From Geothrix sp. (lineage in GTDB: Bacteria; Acidobacteriota; Holophagae; Holophagales; Holophagaceae), in contig JARLGO010000222.1 in NCBI GenBank assembly GCA_031292655.1, positions 90,042 through 132,075 of the forward strand: a stretch of 42,034 bases of DNA, read 5' to 3'. Below, piece after piece: positions 27,689-37,782 of this stretch (positions are counted from its first letter, which is position 1; each line of letters begins with the position of its first letter). The translations under genes were made by a program, and so were the position numbers. The notes beneath the pieces are model-generated. The model searched no databases. It worked only from the letters and a program-made list of their open reading frames with translations, and had not been told where the DNA came from.

Positions 27689-28837
27689 ATGCAGGATTGT
27701 ATGAAAAAGACGATCGCGCGGGTGGCGCTGGGCCTGTCCGTGTCGCTGCCTTTCGTGCAGGGCGCGGCGGCGGTGGAGCCGTTGCAGTCCATCGGCAAGG
27801 GCGAAGGCGTGGTCAACGTCGTTGCCTGGGAGGGCTATGCCCAGGATGACTGGGTGAAGCCGTTCGAAGCCGCCACCGGCTGCCAGGTGCACGCCAAATA
27901 CGCTGGCTCCTCCGACGAGATGGTGGCGCTGATGCGCTCAGGCGGCGGCAGCCAGTACGATGTCGTTTCCGCCTCGGGCGATGCCACGCTGCGGCTGATC
28001 TACGGGCACAACGTGCAGCCCATCAATGTCGCGCTCATCCCGGCCTGGAAGAATTTCATTCCGCAGTTGCAGGGGCCGGATTTCAACACGGTGAAGGGCG
28101 TGCATTACGGCGTCTCCTACGAATGGGGCCCGAACACGCTGCTCTATTCCACCAAGACCTTCCCCACCGCGCCGACCTCGTGGTCCGTGATTTACGACGC
28201 CAAGTACAAGGGCCAGGTGACGGTGCCTGACAACCCGATCCAGATCGCCGATGCGGCGCTGTATCTGTCCAAGACCCAGCCTTCGCTCGGCATCACCGAC
28301 CCGTATGAGCTGAACCAGACGCAGATGGACGCCGTGGCGGCGCTGCTGAAGTCCCAGACCGGGTTGATCAAGAAGTATTGGGCGCTGGCCTCGGACGAGA
28401 TCCAGCTCTTCACCTCGGGCGATGCCGTGGTGGGCGCGGCTTGGCCGTACCAGACCAACACGCTGCAAGCCTCCAAGGTGGCGGTGGCGGATACCATTCC
28501 GGCGGAAGGTGCAACCGGCTGGGCCGATACCTGGATGGTCTCGGCCAAGGCCCCGCACCCCAACTGCGCCTATGAGTGGATCAACTGGGTGACGACGCCG
28601 AAGGTGCAGGCCCAGCAGGCCATCTATTTCGGCGAGACCCCTGCCAATACGCTGGCCTGCAAGGAGATGGACGCGCAGCAGCCCGGCTCCTGCGCGCAGT
28701 ATCACGCCAACGCCCCGGCCAGCTATTTCGACTCCATCAAGTTCTGGAAGACCCCGCTGCCGGATTGCGGCAACGGCAAGCACGACTGCCTGGACTACTC
28801 CGCCTGGCAGCGTGAGTGGCAGAGCATCAAGGGCTGA
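27689..28837 (+). CDS. ABC transporter substrate-binding protein, polyamine-type (PotD-like)
   Basis: Signal peptide MQDCMKKTIARVALGLSVSLPFVQGAAA, VNVVAWEGYAQDDWVKPFEAATGCQV; lies between the ATPase and permease genes. Confidence 0.9.
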   Translation: MQDCMKKTIARVALGLSVSLPFVQGAAAVEPLQSIGKGEGVVNVVAWEGYAQDDWVKPFEAATGCQVHAKYAGSSDEMVALMRSGGGSQYDVVSASGDATLRLIYGHNVQPINVALIPAWKNFIPQLQGPDFNTVKGVHYGVSYEWGPNTLLYSTKTFPTAPTSWSVIYDAKYKGQVTVPDNPIQIADAALYLSKTQPSLGITDPYELNQTQMDAVAALLKSQTGLIKKYWALASDEIQLFTSGDAVVGAAWPYQTNTLQASKVAVADTIPAEGATGWADTWMVSAKAPHPNCAYEWINWVTTPKVQAQQAIYFGETPANTLACKEMDAQQPGSCAQYHANAPASYFDSIKFWKTPLPDCGNGKHDCLDYSAWQREWQSIKG

Positions 28838-28839
28838 CG

Positions 28840-29712
28840 ATGCGGCGTTTTCTCTCCGCGTTCGGCTGGCGGCATGAGGGGGCGGCGAATGCCGCCCTGC
28901 TCGGCCTTCCGGCTGTCTGGTTCGCCTGCTTGTATCTGGCCGCGATCGGCGCGCTGTTCGTCACCTCCTTCTGGACGGTGGACAGCCTGAGCGGCGACCT
29001 GATCCCCGGCTTTTCCTTCACGAATTTCCAGCAATTGCTGGCCGACCCGACCTACACCAAGATCGGCCTGCGCACGATCGGCATCGCCGCCGCCGTCACG
29101 ATCACCGACATCGTGCTCGCCTGGCCCGTGGCCTTTGCCATGGTGCGCCTTGCGGGGCCGAAGCTGCGCGCCGCGCTGATGGCGATGGTGATGGTGCCGC
29201 TCTGGTCGAGCTATCTGGCCCGCGTTTACGCCTGGAGGCTGATTCTGGCGCATGACGGGCTGCTGAACTGGGCGCTGGCCGAGATCGGCCTGCCGGGGCT
29301 GCACATTGGCTACAGCAACTGGGCCATGTGGATCGTGTTTTCCTATCTCTGGCTGCCGTTCATGATTCTGCCCGTGGCTGCGGCGGTGGAGCGGATTCCG
29401 CCGAGTCTGCTGGAGGCCTCGGCCGATCTGGGCGAGCATGGCCTTGCCACCTTCCGCCGCGTGATCCTGCCCATGGCGCTGCCGGGCATGGTGGCGGGGG
29501 CGATCTTCACCTTCTCGCTCACGCTCGGCGATTACGTGACGCCCATGCTTGTCGGCGGCGAAGGCTCCGACTTCATCGGCAATGTCGTGTACTCGAATGT
29601 TGGCGTGACCAATAACATCCCCTTCGCCGCCGCTTATGCCGCGCTGCCGCTGGGGGTCATGGCCGTGTTCCTGCTTATCGCACGGCGGATGGGGGCCTTC
29701 GATGCGCTCTGA
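28840..29712 (+). CDS. ABC transporter permease, polyamine-type (PotB-like)
   Basis: Hydrophobic; EASADLGEHGLATFRRVILPMALPGMVAG (EAA loop). Confidence 0.92.
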   Translation: MRRFLSAFGWRHEGAANAALLGLPAVWFACLYLAAIGALFVTSFWTVDSLSGDLIPGFSFTNFQQLLADPTYTKIGLRTIGIAAAVTITDIVLAWPVAFAMVRLAGPKLRAALMAMVMVPLWSSYLARVYAWRLILAHDGLLNWALAEIGLPGLHIGYSNWAMWIVFSYLWLPFMILPVAAAVERIPPSLLEASADLGEHGLATFRRVILPMALPGMVAGAIFTFSLTLGDYVTPMLVGGEGSDFIGNVVYSNVGVTNNIPFAAAYAALPLGVMAVFLLIARRMGAFDAL

Positions 29713-30487
29713 GTTCTGGATCTGGGCGGCGGTGGCCGCGATCATGGGGTTTCTGTTCATCCCCATCGTCATCATCATCGCCTATGCCTTTTCGGCGGCG
29801 CCCATTCCCTCCTGGCCGATCACCGGCTTCGCGCTGCACTGGTTTAGCGATACGTGGAACGACGACGCGATCCGCCAAGCGTTGACGCTGTCGGTGGAGG
29901 TTGCGGCGCTGGCCACTGTCTCGGCCATCCTGCTCGGCACGTTGGCGGCCATGGCCGTGGCGCGGATGAAATCCGTCGCCAAGGAGGCGGTGAGCTTCAT
30001 CGCCGTGCTGCCCATCGCGCTTCCCGGCATTCTCACCGGCATGGCGCTGGCCTCGTATTTCGCGTTCTGGGGGCTCAATCTCTCGTTCTGGACGATCGTC
30101 GCCGGACACGCCACGTTCTGCGTCGTCATCGTCTATAACAACGTGATCGCGCGGTTGCGGCGCATGCCGCGCTCACTCACCGAGGCTTCGGCGGATCTGG
30201 GCGCGGATGCGTTCCTCACCTTCCGCCGGGTGCAACTGCCGATGATGGCGAGCGCCATCGGGGCCGGGGCGCTGCTGGCCTTCGCTCTGTCGTTCGACGA
30301 GGTGATCGTCACCACCTTCACCGCCGGGGCGCAGAACACCCTGCCGCTCTGGATCTTCGGGGCCATCCGCCTGGGGCAGAAGCTGCCGGAGGTGAATGTC
30401 GTGGTGTTCGCCATCATCCTGTTCACCGCCGTGCCGGTGCTGCTGGCACAGAAGCTGATCGGCGAGTCCGGGCGGGTTGCGCGTTAG
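29702..30487 (+). CDS. ABC transporter permease, polyamine-type (PotC-like)
   Basis: Hydrophobic; EASADLGADAFLTFRRVQLPMMASAIGAGALLAFALSFDEVIVTTF. Confidence 0.92.
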   Translation: MRSEFWIWAAVAAIMGFLFIPIVIIIAYAFSAAPIPSWPITGFALHWFSDTWNDDAIRQALTLSVEVAALATVSAILLGTLAAMAVARMKSVAKEAVSFIAVLPIALPGILTGMALASYFAFWGLNLSFWTIVAGHATFCVVIVYNNVIARLRRMPRSLTEASADLGADAFLTFRRVQLPMMASAIGAGALLAFALSFDEVIVTTFTAGAQNTLPLWIFGAIRLGQKLPEVNVVVFAIILFTAVPVLLAQKLIGESGRVAR

Positions 30488-30558
30488 GCTCGCCGGGATT
30501 ACGCTGCGGCCCGTCAGGGAAACGCGACTCACACCGCAAATAACAGCGGAGTCCAACG

Positions 30559-31584
30559 ATGGGTCAGCTTACGGTTCAGGCACAGGTGTCGTCGGTGGCG
30601 GCCTCTGGGCTGCTGCCGTTTTTAGGGGGAATCGGGGCCGACGCGGACCGCGTCATGGGCCCTTCGGGTATTGACGCCTGGCGGCTGAGTATGGTCGCCG
30701 AAGGCAGCATCTCGCTCGCCGTCTATGTGGAAGTGATGGAGCGCGCCGCGAAGCTCTCGGGGCGCGGCGATTTCGGCCTGCGCTACGGCGCGCAATTCCC
30801 CGCCGAGCAGCACGGGCTTGTGGGCGACATCATGCTCTGCGCCCCCAGCGTGGGCACGGCGCTGCGCCAGTTCGTGGATCTGTTCCCGCTGCACCAGGAA
30901 GCCAGCGAGGTGCGGCTGCAAGCCGAGGGCGGGCTGCTGCGGCTGGAATACCGGATCATCGACTGGCGGATTTTCGAACGGCGGCAGGATGCGGAGCTGT
31001 CCCTCGCCATGTTCCAGAACCTGCTGCGCCGGGCCTATGGCGAGCATTTCGCGCTGGAGGAAGTGCATTTCGAGCATCCGGTGCCGGAATCCACCGCTGC
31101 GCATGCCGAGGTGTTCCATGCCCCGGTGTTCTTTGGCCAGCGAACCAACGCGCTGGTGTTCCGCCCGGGCGATCTGCGCCGCCCCATGCCAGGGGCCGAC
31201 GCCGCCAGCTTCGCGCGGCTGACCGCCGAGGCGTTCCTGCGCCGCCTGCCGCGCGGGCGCGTGCCGCTGAGCGAGCGGGTGCGGGCGGAAATCCGCTCCC
31301 GCCTGCCGGAGGGCTCGCCGCCGCTGGAGGATGTGGCCGAGGCGATGGGGCTGGCGCGCTGGACGCTACAGCGCCGGCTCAACGATATGGGGCTGACCTA
31401 TGCCGGGGCGGTGCAGGATGTGCGCCGCGTGCTGGCGGAGAGTTATCTGCGGTTTCCGCATCTGTCGCTCTCCAGCATCGCGCAGTTGTTGGGCTATGCG
31501 GAGCTCAGCCCGTTCTCGCGCGCGTGCAAGAGGTGGTTCGGCGCGTCCCCGGAACGGATCCGCGCCGAGTGGGAGGCGGATTAG
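30559..31584 (+). CDS. AraC-family regulator with N-terminal Arabinose_bd-type domain
   Basis: C-terminal HTH: LEDVAEAMGLARWTLQRRLNDMGLTYAGAVQDVRRVLAESYL...SIAQLLGYAELSPFSRACKRWFGASPERIR. Confidence 0.93.
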   Translation: MGQLTVQAQVSSVAASGLLPFLGGIGADADRVMGPSGIDAWRLSMVAEGSISLAVYVEVMERAAKLSGRGDFGLRYGAQFPAEQHGLVGDIMLCAPSVGTALRQFVDLFPLHQEASEVRLQAEGGLLRLEYRIIDWRIFERRQDAELSLAMFQNLLRRAYGEHFALEEVHFEHPVPESTAAHAEVFHAPVFFGQRTNALVFRPGDLRRPMPGADAASFARLTAEAFLRRLPRGRVPLSERVRAEIRSRLPEGSPPLEDVAEAMGLARWTLQRRLNDMGLTYAGAVQDVRRVLAESYLRFPHLSLSSIAQLLGYAELSPFSRACKRWFGASPERIRAEWEAD

Positions 31585-32759
31585 ACGATCCCGTCCGCGC
31601 GCAGGGCCGCGATTTCGTCTGAAGAGAGGCCGAGTTCGGCGAGTACTTCGTCGGTGGCCGCACCCAAAGCCGGGGGCTGGCGGGTGTCGTCGGCCGGGGT
31701 GCGGGAGAAGCGCATCGGGTTGGCCACGGCGCGCATCCCATCGCCCAGATCGCGGAAAATGCCGCGCTCCTGAACCTGCGGATCGTCGTCGAGATCGGAG
31801 AAGCGGTTGATCGGCCCGCCGGGAACGCCTGCCGCTTCCAGGGCCTCGCACCATTCCTTGGTCGTGCGGTTGAGGAGCAACTCCTCCAACAGCGGCACCA
31901 GCACGGCGCGGTTGCGCACGCGCTGCGGGTTGGTGGCGAAGCGGGGATCCTCGGAGAGGTGCGGCGCGCCGGCGAGCTTCACGAAGCGGGCGAACTGGTC
32001 GTCATTGCCCACGGCGAGGATGAGATGGCCGTCAGCGGTGGGGAAGACCTGATACGGCACGATGGAGGGATGCGCGTTGCCCAGCCGCGTCGGCTGCTGG
32101 CCGGAGACGAGATAGCTGGAAATCTGGTTCGCCATGGTGGCGATCTGCACGTCGAACAGCGCGAGGTCGATATGCTGGCCCTTGCCGGAGCGGCCACGTT
32201 CCACCAGCGCCGCCAGCACCGCCGTGGCGGCGTACATGCCGGTGAACACGTCCACCACCGCCACCCCCGCCTTCATCGGCTCTCCATCCGGCACGCCGGT
32301 CACGCTCATCAGCCCGCCCATGCCCTGCATCAGGAAGTCATACCCCGCGCGATGGCGGTACGGGCCGGTCTGGCCGAAGCCGGTGATGGAGCAATAGACC
32401 AGCTTGGGGTTGAGGGCGCAGAGATGCTCCGGCCCCAGCCCGAGCTTGGACAGCCCGCCGAACTTGAAATTCTCCAGCACCACGTCGCTTTCTGCGGCGA
32501 GGCGCTTGATGAGAGCCTGCCCGGCGGGCTTGCCCATATCGATGGTGACGGATTTCTTGCCCCGGTTGGCGCAGAGGAAATAGGCGCTCATCCCGCTCTC
32601 CGGCACGAAGGGCGGCCCCCAGGCGCGGGTGTCATCCCCCGCGCCCGGACGCTCGACCTTGATCACCTCGGCCCCGAGATCCACAAAGACCTGACCGGCC
32701 CAGGGGCCAGCCAGAACGCGGCTCAGGTCGAGAACCTTGATGCCGGAAAGCGGGCCCAT
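31581..32759 (-). CDS. CaiB/BaiF family CoA-transferase (likely glutarate CoA-transferase type)
   Basis: MGPLSGIKVLDLSRVLAGPWAGQVFVDLGAEVIKVERPGAGDDTRAWGPPF; next to glutaryl-CoA dehydrogenase. Confidence 0.93.
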   Translation of the reverse strand: MGPLSGIKVLDLSRVLAGPWAGQVFVDLGAEVIKVERPGAGDDTRAWGPPFVPESGMSAYFLCANRGKKSVTIDMGKPAGQALIKRLAAESDVVLENFKFGGLSKLGLGPEHLCALNPKLVYCSITGFGQTGPYRHRAGYDFLMQGMGGLMSVTGVPDGEPMKAGVAVVDVFTGMYAATAVLAALVERGRSGKGQHIDLALFDVQIATMANQISSYLVSGQQPTRLGNAHPSIVPYQVFPTADGHLILAVGNDDQFARFVKLAGAPHLSEDPRFATNPQRVRNRAVLVPLLEELLLNRTTKEWCEALEAAGVPGGPINRFSDLDDDPQVQERGIFRDLGDGMRAVANPMRFSRTPADDTRQPPALGAATDEVLAELGLSSDEIAALRADGIV

Positions 32760-32761
32760 GC

Positions 32762-33943
32762 TCAGAACGCGGCCAAGCCGGTGATGGCGCGGCCCAGGAT
32801 GAGGGCATGCACGTCATGCGCGCCCTCATAGGTGTTCACCGTCTCCAGGTTCACCATGTGGCGCATCACGTGATACTCGTCGGCGATACCGTTGCCGCCA
32901 TGCATGTCGCGCGACTGGCGGGCGATATCCAGCGCCTTGCCGCAGTTGTTGCGCTTGAGCAGGGAGATCATCTCCGGTGCTGCCTCACCGGCATCGAGCA
33001 GGCGGCCTAGTTGCAGGGCGCTGTGCAGGCCCAGGGTGATCTCGGTCTGCATGTCGGCGAGCTTCTTCTGGATGAGCTGCGTGGCGGCCAGCGGGCGGCC
33101 GAACATCTTGCGGCCGAGCGTATAGTCGCGCGAGGCGTGGAAGCAGAACTCGGCGGCGCCCAGCACGCCCCAGGCGATGCCGTAACGGGCGTTGTTGAGG
33201 CAGGAGAACGGACCGCGCAGGCCCTTCACGTTCAGCATCGCGTCATCCGGCACGAACACCTCGTCCAGCATGATCATGCCGGTGATGGAGGCGCGGAGGC
33301 TGAGCTTGCCCTCGATCTTCGGCGCGGTGAGGCCCTTGGCACCCTTTTCGATGGTGAAACCGCGGATGTCGCCGGCATCGTCCTTGGCCCAGACCACGAA
33401 CACATCCGCGATCGGGGAGTTGGAGATCCAGGTCTTGGAGCCGCTGATCAGGTAGCCGCCATCGACCTTCTTGGCGCGGGTGCGCATGGAGGCGGGGTCG
33501 GACCCGGCATCCGGCTCGGTGAGGCCGAAGCAGCCGACCTTCTCGCCGGTGGCCAGCCTGGGCAGCCAGTGCCGCTTTTGTTCCTCGCTGCCATAGGTGT
33601 AGATGGGCCACATGACCAGGCTGCCCTGCACGGAGGCGAAGGAACGCAGGCCGGAATCGCCGCGCTCCAGCTCGTACATGAGGAGGCCGTAGGCGACGTT
33701 GGAGACCCCCATGCAGCCATATTCCTCGGGCAGCGAGGGGCCGTAGAAGCCCAAGGCGCCCATCTTCGAAATGAGGTGCTTGGGGAAGGTCTGGTCCTGG
33801 GCATGCTTCTCGATGATGGGGAGGACTTCGGCGTTGACGAACTTGCGGGCGGATTCGCGAATCATCCGCTCCTCGTCCGTGAGCAGGCCCTCCAGGCCCA
33901 TGTAGTCGGTGATGTGGGTGAAGGTGGCGTAGGCGCCAGCCAT
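32762..33943 (-). CDS. gcdH: Glutaryl-CoA dehydrogenase-type acyl-CoA dehydrogenase
   Basis: [107 protein letters not shown]. Confidence 0.92.
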   Translation of the reverse strand: MAGAYATFTHITDYMGLEGLLTDEERMIRESARKFVNAEVLPIIEKHAQDQTFPKHLISKMGALGFYGPSLPEEYGCMGVSNVAYGLLMYELERGDSGLRSFASVQGSLVMWPIYTYGSEEQKRHWLPRLATGEKVGCFGLTEPDAGSDPASMRTRAKKVDGGYLISGSKTWISNSPIADVFVVWAKDDAGDIRGFTIEKGAKGLTAPKIEGKLSLRASITGMIMLDEVFVPDDAMLNVKGLRGPFSCLNNARYGIAWGVLGAAEFCFHASRDYTLGRKMFGRPLAATQLIQKKLADMQTEITLGLHSALQLGRLLDAGEAAPEMISLLKRNNCGKALDIARQSRDMHGGNGIADEYHVMRHMVNLETVNTYEGAHDVHALILGRAITGLAAF

Positions 33944-34141
33944 GGGGACCTCCTGTGCCCTGAAGCCTCGGGCGGATGGCGGGATCTCTGAACGGCGCTG
34001 CGGCAGCGCGCCGCGGCCAGTCTACCGCCGCGTCAAAACACAGCGACGGAGCCAGTCCCCTCCAGGCCGCCGAAAGGTGTCATGCCGGGGATCGCCTTGA
34101 CGAAGTGGAAACCCCGAGCCCAGGGGAGCCCCCGCCATGGA

Positions 34142-34729
34142 TCATTCCCCGTCCAGCAGCCGGTTTCCGGTGGCGTGGGGCACTTCATGGCAGTGCCGGC
34201 AGCGGGCCTCGTAGGCTTCGGCTGCGCCCACCAGGACCTGGCCGCCGGTATGCACCAGGCGCTGGGTGCGGCCCGCCAGGGCCCCGCAGACCATGCAGAT
34301 GGCCTGGAGCTTGGTGACGAATTCCGCCTTCGCCAGCAGCAGGGGCATGATGCCGAAGGGCTCGCCGTTGGAGTCCAGATCCAGGCCGGCAGCCATGACG
34401 CGCACCCCCCGGTTGGCCAGGTCCTCGACGAGGGGGAGGAGCCCCTCGTCCATGAACTGCACTTCATCCAGGGCCACCACCTCGACGTCCGGATCCAGCT
34501 GCCGGGCCAGCTCCGCGGTGCTCTCCACGGGTATCGCCTCGTGCTTGCGCAGGCTGTGGCTGGCGATGGCGGACACGTCGTAGCGGTCGTCCAGGGCGGG
34601 CTTGAACACCTGCACCTTCTGCTTGGCGATGATGGCCCGCTTGATGCGCCGGATGAGTTCTTCCGACTTGCCAGAAAACATGGGACCGCAGATCACCTCC
34701 AGGGAACCCTGGCGCTGGAGCATGAACAT
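34142..34729 (-). CDS. tdk: Thymidine kinase (type II, zinc-binding)
   Basis: [53 protein letters not shown]...CRHCHEV. Confidence 0.95.
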   Translation of the reverse strand: MFMLQRQGSLEVICGPMFSGKSEELIRRIKRAIIAKQKVQVFKPALDDRYDVSAIASHSLRKHEAIPVESTAELARQLDPDVEVVALDEVQFMDEGLLPLVEDLANRGVRVMAAGLDLDSNGEPFGIMPLLLAKAEFVTKLQAICMVCGALAGRTQRLVHTGGQVLVGAAEAYEARCRHCHEVPHATGNRLLDGE

Positions 34730-34734
34730 CGGCC

Positions 34735-35898
34735 TTACCTTTTGTGGGGGGGGTCAGGAGTGGGGGCGGCCGCCGGGACCATGGGATCGGGGTACTTCGT
34801 GAGGTCCGCGACGGGGTTCTTCCCGTCCAGGGGCCGGCCCAGATCCCTGGCGAGCAGGACGCCGCCATCCCTCCGGGAGGCCATCCGGAGCGCCCAGGCC
34901 TGCCGGAGCCGGGTCGGCCCCTCGGGCACCACCCGCACGTCCACGGGCTGGAGGCTGGCCAGCCCCATGTTCATCGATCCGCGGTGATGCGGCACGTACA
35001 GCAACAGGGGCACCAGGAAACCCACGGCCACCAGGGGCCACAACAACCGGCTGGGCTCCCAGTCCTGGGGCGCCTGGTGGGCCTTTCCGTCCATGACCCA
35101 GGGGCGGACCACCTTCGGCGCCTTCCCCGTGATGGGTTCCAGCAGCCCGGCTTCGAGAAGATCGGCGACGGCCTTGCAGGTATCCAGCTCCTCGTAGCGG
35201 CTGACCTGGATGATGTCCTTGATGCTCTCGGGATGTTCGAAGTAGGAGAGGACCATCTCCTGCTCGTGCGTGAGCCCCGAGGATCCGTGCGCCACCTGCC
35301 CCTTGCCATCCAGGAGCGACGAGACATCCCGGTCGATGTCGAGGTGCAGCGCCTGGGCCTTCGCCGACCTTGCGAGCGGCACGTCCATGCCCGGCAGGCG
35401 CCGTTCGACTTCCGGCCATTCATCCTGGATGCGCGCGGCCTCCATCAGCACCGTGTCCACGGGAATCGGGACGAAATGGTCCCGGTCCAGATCCGGAGGC
35501 AGCATGGAATCAAAGCGGTAGTCGCCCTCCACCCACCGGAAGGTCCGGTGCAGGATGGCCGTGGCCTGGCTGAAAAGGGCGTCCTGCAGATCCGACGGAT
35601 TGACCTTCCCGCTTTCCAGCAGCAGCGTGCCCATGCGCTTGAGGGTCTGCCGCTGCACCTGGACCATGGCCAGGAGCTCCTCTCCCGTGAGGCGCCCCAG
35701 CCTCACCAGCATCGTGCCAAGCCGATCCTCCATGCGGATCTGGTTCGAATCGCAACCGACGATCTCGCCATTCTCGAAAAAGACCTTGATGAACTCCTGG
35801 CCCTGGGAAAGCACCAGGGTGCCGTTCTTCCCCTGGATCTTGATCATGTTGAAGAGGGAGAAGAGGTCGAAGTCGCGGAGGGATCCTTCCAGTGCCAT
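34735..35898 (-). CDS. DUF4388 (PATAN)-domain protein with C-terminal transmembrane segment
   Basis: [71 protein letters not shown]; hydrophobic [18 protein letters not shown]. Confidence 0.8.
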   Translation of the reverse strand: MALEGSLRDFDLFSLFNMIKIQGKNGTLVLSQGQEFIKVFFENGEIVGCDSNQIRMEDRLGTMLVRLGRLTGEELLAMVQVQRQTLKRMGTLLLESGKVNPSDLQDALFSQATAILHRTFRWVEGDYRFDSMLPPDLDRDHFVPIPVDTVLMEAARIQDEWPEVERRLPGMDVPLARSAKAQALHLDIDRDVSSLLDGKGQVAHGSSGLTHEQEMVLSYFEHPESIKDIIQVSRYEELDTCKAVADLLEAGLLEPITGKAPKVVRPWVMDGKAHQAPQDWEPSRLLWPLVAVGFLVPLLLYVPHHRGSMNMGLASLQPVDVRVVPEGPTRLRQAWALRMASRRDGGVLLARDLGRPLDGKNPVADLTKYPDPMVPAAAPTPDPPHKR

Positions 35899-35899
35899 C

Positions 35900-37771
35900 T
35901 CAGGCCCTCCTCAAGATCAGCTTCAGCCAGGAGCGGAGGTAGAAGAGGCCCACGAGGATCGCGCCTAGCGCCAGCCAGATGGACATGGGATCCGCCATGA
36001 TCTCGCCGGGGTAGCGCACGGAGCGGCCCGTCGCGAGGACCATGCCCACGGCCAGGCAGAAGGGCAGGAATTCGATGAAGCCCTCCCGGGTCTCCCCCAG
36101 GAAGGCCAGATCGCAACCGGGCAGCAGCACGATGAGAGTCTTGTGGATCCACCGCGTGGACCGCTGATGGGCCGCCACTTCATCAAGTTTCTTCCTGCGG
36201 TTCTCCGTGTGGAGCCCGTCCCGGAGGACAAAGAGGTGATGGCACTTCTGGCAGACCTCATGATCGGGGCTGTCCGTGGTGTGGAACGGTTCCCCGCAAC
36301 GGACGCACTGGGTCGGATGGGCCATGCGGACGCTGGCCCTGACCCGCGCGAGGAAGGCGACGAGCCCCAGGATGGGCAGCAGCAACGCCACCAGGAAGGC
36401 CGGCTCCGTGAGGTGGGTCTCCGTTCCCTTGCTTTCCCCCGCCGCCTCCACCAGGGCCCGCACCCGCTCCGGTGTATCGGGAAGGGGCATCGGATAGGTC
36501 CGGGCATCCGTCTGGGCGTCATTCAAGGCGATCAGCAGCGCGTAGTCGGCGGGGGCGGCGGCCTGGGCTTCCTCTTGTTTCGTGGCGCCCCGGGCCGTGT
36601 CGAGGCGGCTGAAGGCGAGGATGCTCTGGTTCAGCAGCACCTCCATCTTGGGCCCGGCCTGGAGTGCCAGCTCGAAGGACTTGTCCGCCCCTGCCTCATC
36701 TCCGGACTGGAACAAGGCGACGCCCAGGTTGTTGAGCACCGCAGCCTGGTCCGGATGCCTCCCCACCAACTCCTGGAAGGTCCCCGCGGCGGCCTTCCAG
36801 TCCTGGTTCTGCAGCTGGGCCCACCCGGTGAGGAAGGCCCGATCCGAGGGAGGGAGCAGACGAACCGTGGCCGGGGAGATGGGCTGTACCTGGGGTTGCA
36901 GCTGCAGGGTCAGAATGCTCGGCAGGGGTTCCCTGGCGGCCCAGGGTTCCAGGGCGGCCAGGGCGGGATGGACGAGCTGCATCAGCAGGATGAGTGCCGT
37001 CACCTTCACTTCCGCCGCGAGCAGGAACGGCGCCATCAGGAAGAGCCAGACCATGGCGGCGACCATCGGATCCAGTCCCAGCAGGACGGGGCCGGCCAGG
37101 ATCAGGGCCCCGAGGGCGGCGGCCATGATGGGGGAAACGCCCCGGCGCTCCAGGGGTTCTTCCCACAGGTGCCGAAGGGCATTCCGGTACCGGAGCCCCA
37201 TGGTCAGAGCCCATCCCCAGAGAAGGAGGGTCGCAGCCAGCCTGAGCATGCCGAGATGCTGGATCAACCAGAGCCAGCGGTGGGCCGGATGAAGGACGCG
37301 CAGCCGAGTGAGCCGCAAAAGGTCCGGGAAGCCCCAGAACCAGCCCTGGATTCCCTGCTGCCGCATGAGCATGATCCGGGTCCCCAGCAGGGTTGGATGG
37401 TCCGGCGCCCAGCGCTCGACCGCCTGGAGCCCTTCCAGGCCCAGGGTCGCCTTTCCGTTCATGCCCTGCTGCCGGGCCCACAGGGTCACGGCCTCCACGA
37501 GCGGCGCCACATCGAGGGTGGAGTAGGTGCGGCGGAACGCCTCCACCTCCAGCTGGGCGGCCCGGACGGCCTTCGCATCCCCCCGGTCGAGGGCATCCAT
37601 CAGGTGCTGGACGCGGTGGCTGAGGGCGATGGCGGGAAGGGACCCGACGGAGGCGGGAGCGGCCGAAACAGGGGCCTTCTCGGCGGGGACGGGAGCCTTG
37701 GCTGGAGCGGCAGAAGCCAGAGCTGCCGCGAAGACCAGGAAAGCGATCCGGAGGGGCCGCAGGCATTCCAT
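35900..37771 (-). CDS. Signal-peptide, multi-TM, TPR and zinc-ribbon membrane protein
   Basis: MECLRPLRIAFLVFAAALASAAPAKA leader, several hydrophobic stretches, TPR (AAVLNNLGVALFQSGDEAGADKSFELALQ), C-terminal CVRCGEPFHTTDSPDHEVCQKCHHLFV, then further TM segments. Confidence 0.7.
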   Translation of the reverse strand: MECLRPLRIAFLVFAAALASAAPAKAPVPAEKAPVSAAPASVGSLPAIALSHRVQHLMDALDRGDAKAVRAAQLEVEAFRRTYSTLDVAPLVEAVTLWARQQGMNGKATLGLEGLQAVERWAPDHPTLLGTRIMLMRQQGIQGWFWGFPDLLRLTRLRVLHPAHRWLWLIQHLGMLRLAATLLLWGWALTMGLRYRNALRHLWEEPLERRGVSPIMAAALGALILAGPVLLGLDPMVAAMVWLFLMAPFLLAAEVKVTALILLMQLVHPALAALEPWAAREPLPSILTLQLQPQVQPISPATVRLLPPSDRAFLTGWAQLQNQDWKAAAGTFQELVGRHPDQAAVLNNLGVALFQSGDEAGADKSFELALQAGPKMEVLLNQSILAFSRLDTARGATKQEEAQAAAPADYALLIALNDAQTDARTYPMPLPDTPERVRALVEAAGESKGTETHLTEPAFLVALLLPILGLVAFLARVRASVRMAHPTQCVRCGEPFHTTDSPDHEVCQKCHHLFVLRDGLHTENRRKKLDEVAAHQRSTRWIHKTLIVLLPGCDLAFLGETREGFIEFLPFCLAVGMVLATGRSVRYPGEIMADPMSIWLALGAILVGLFYLRSWLKLILRRA

Positions 37772-37782
37772 GCTGATCCTCC

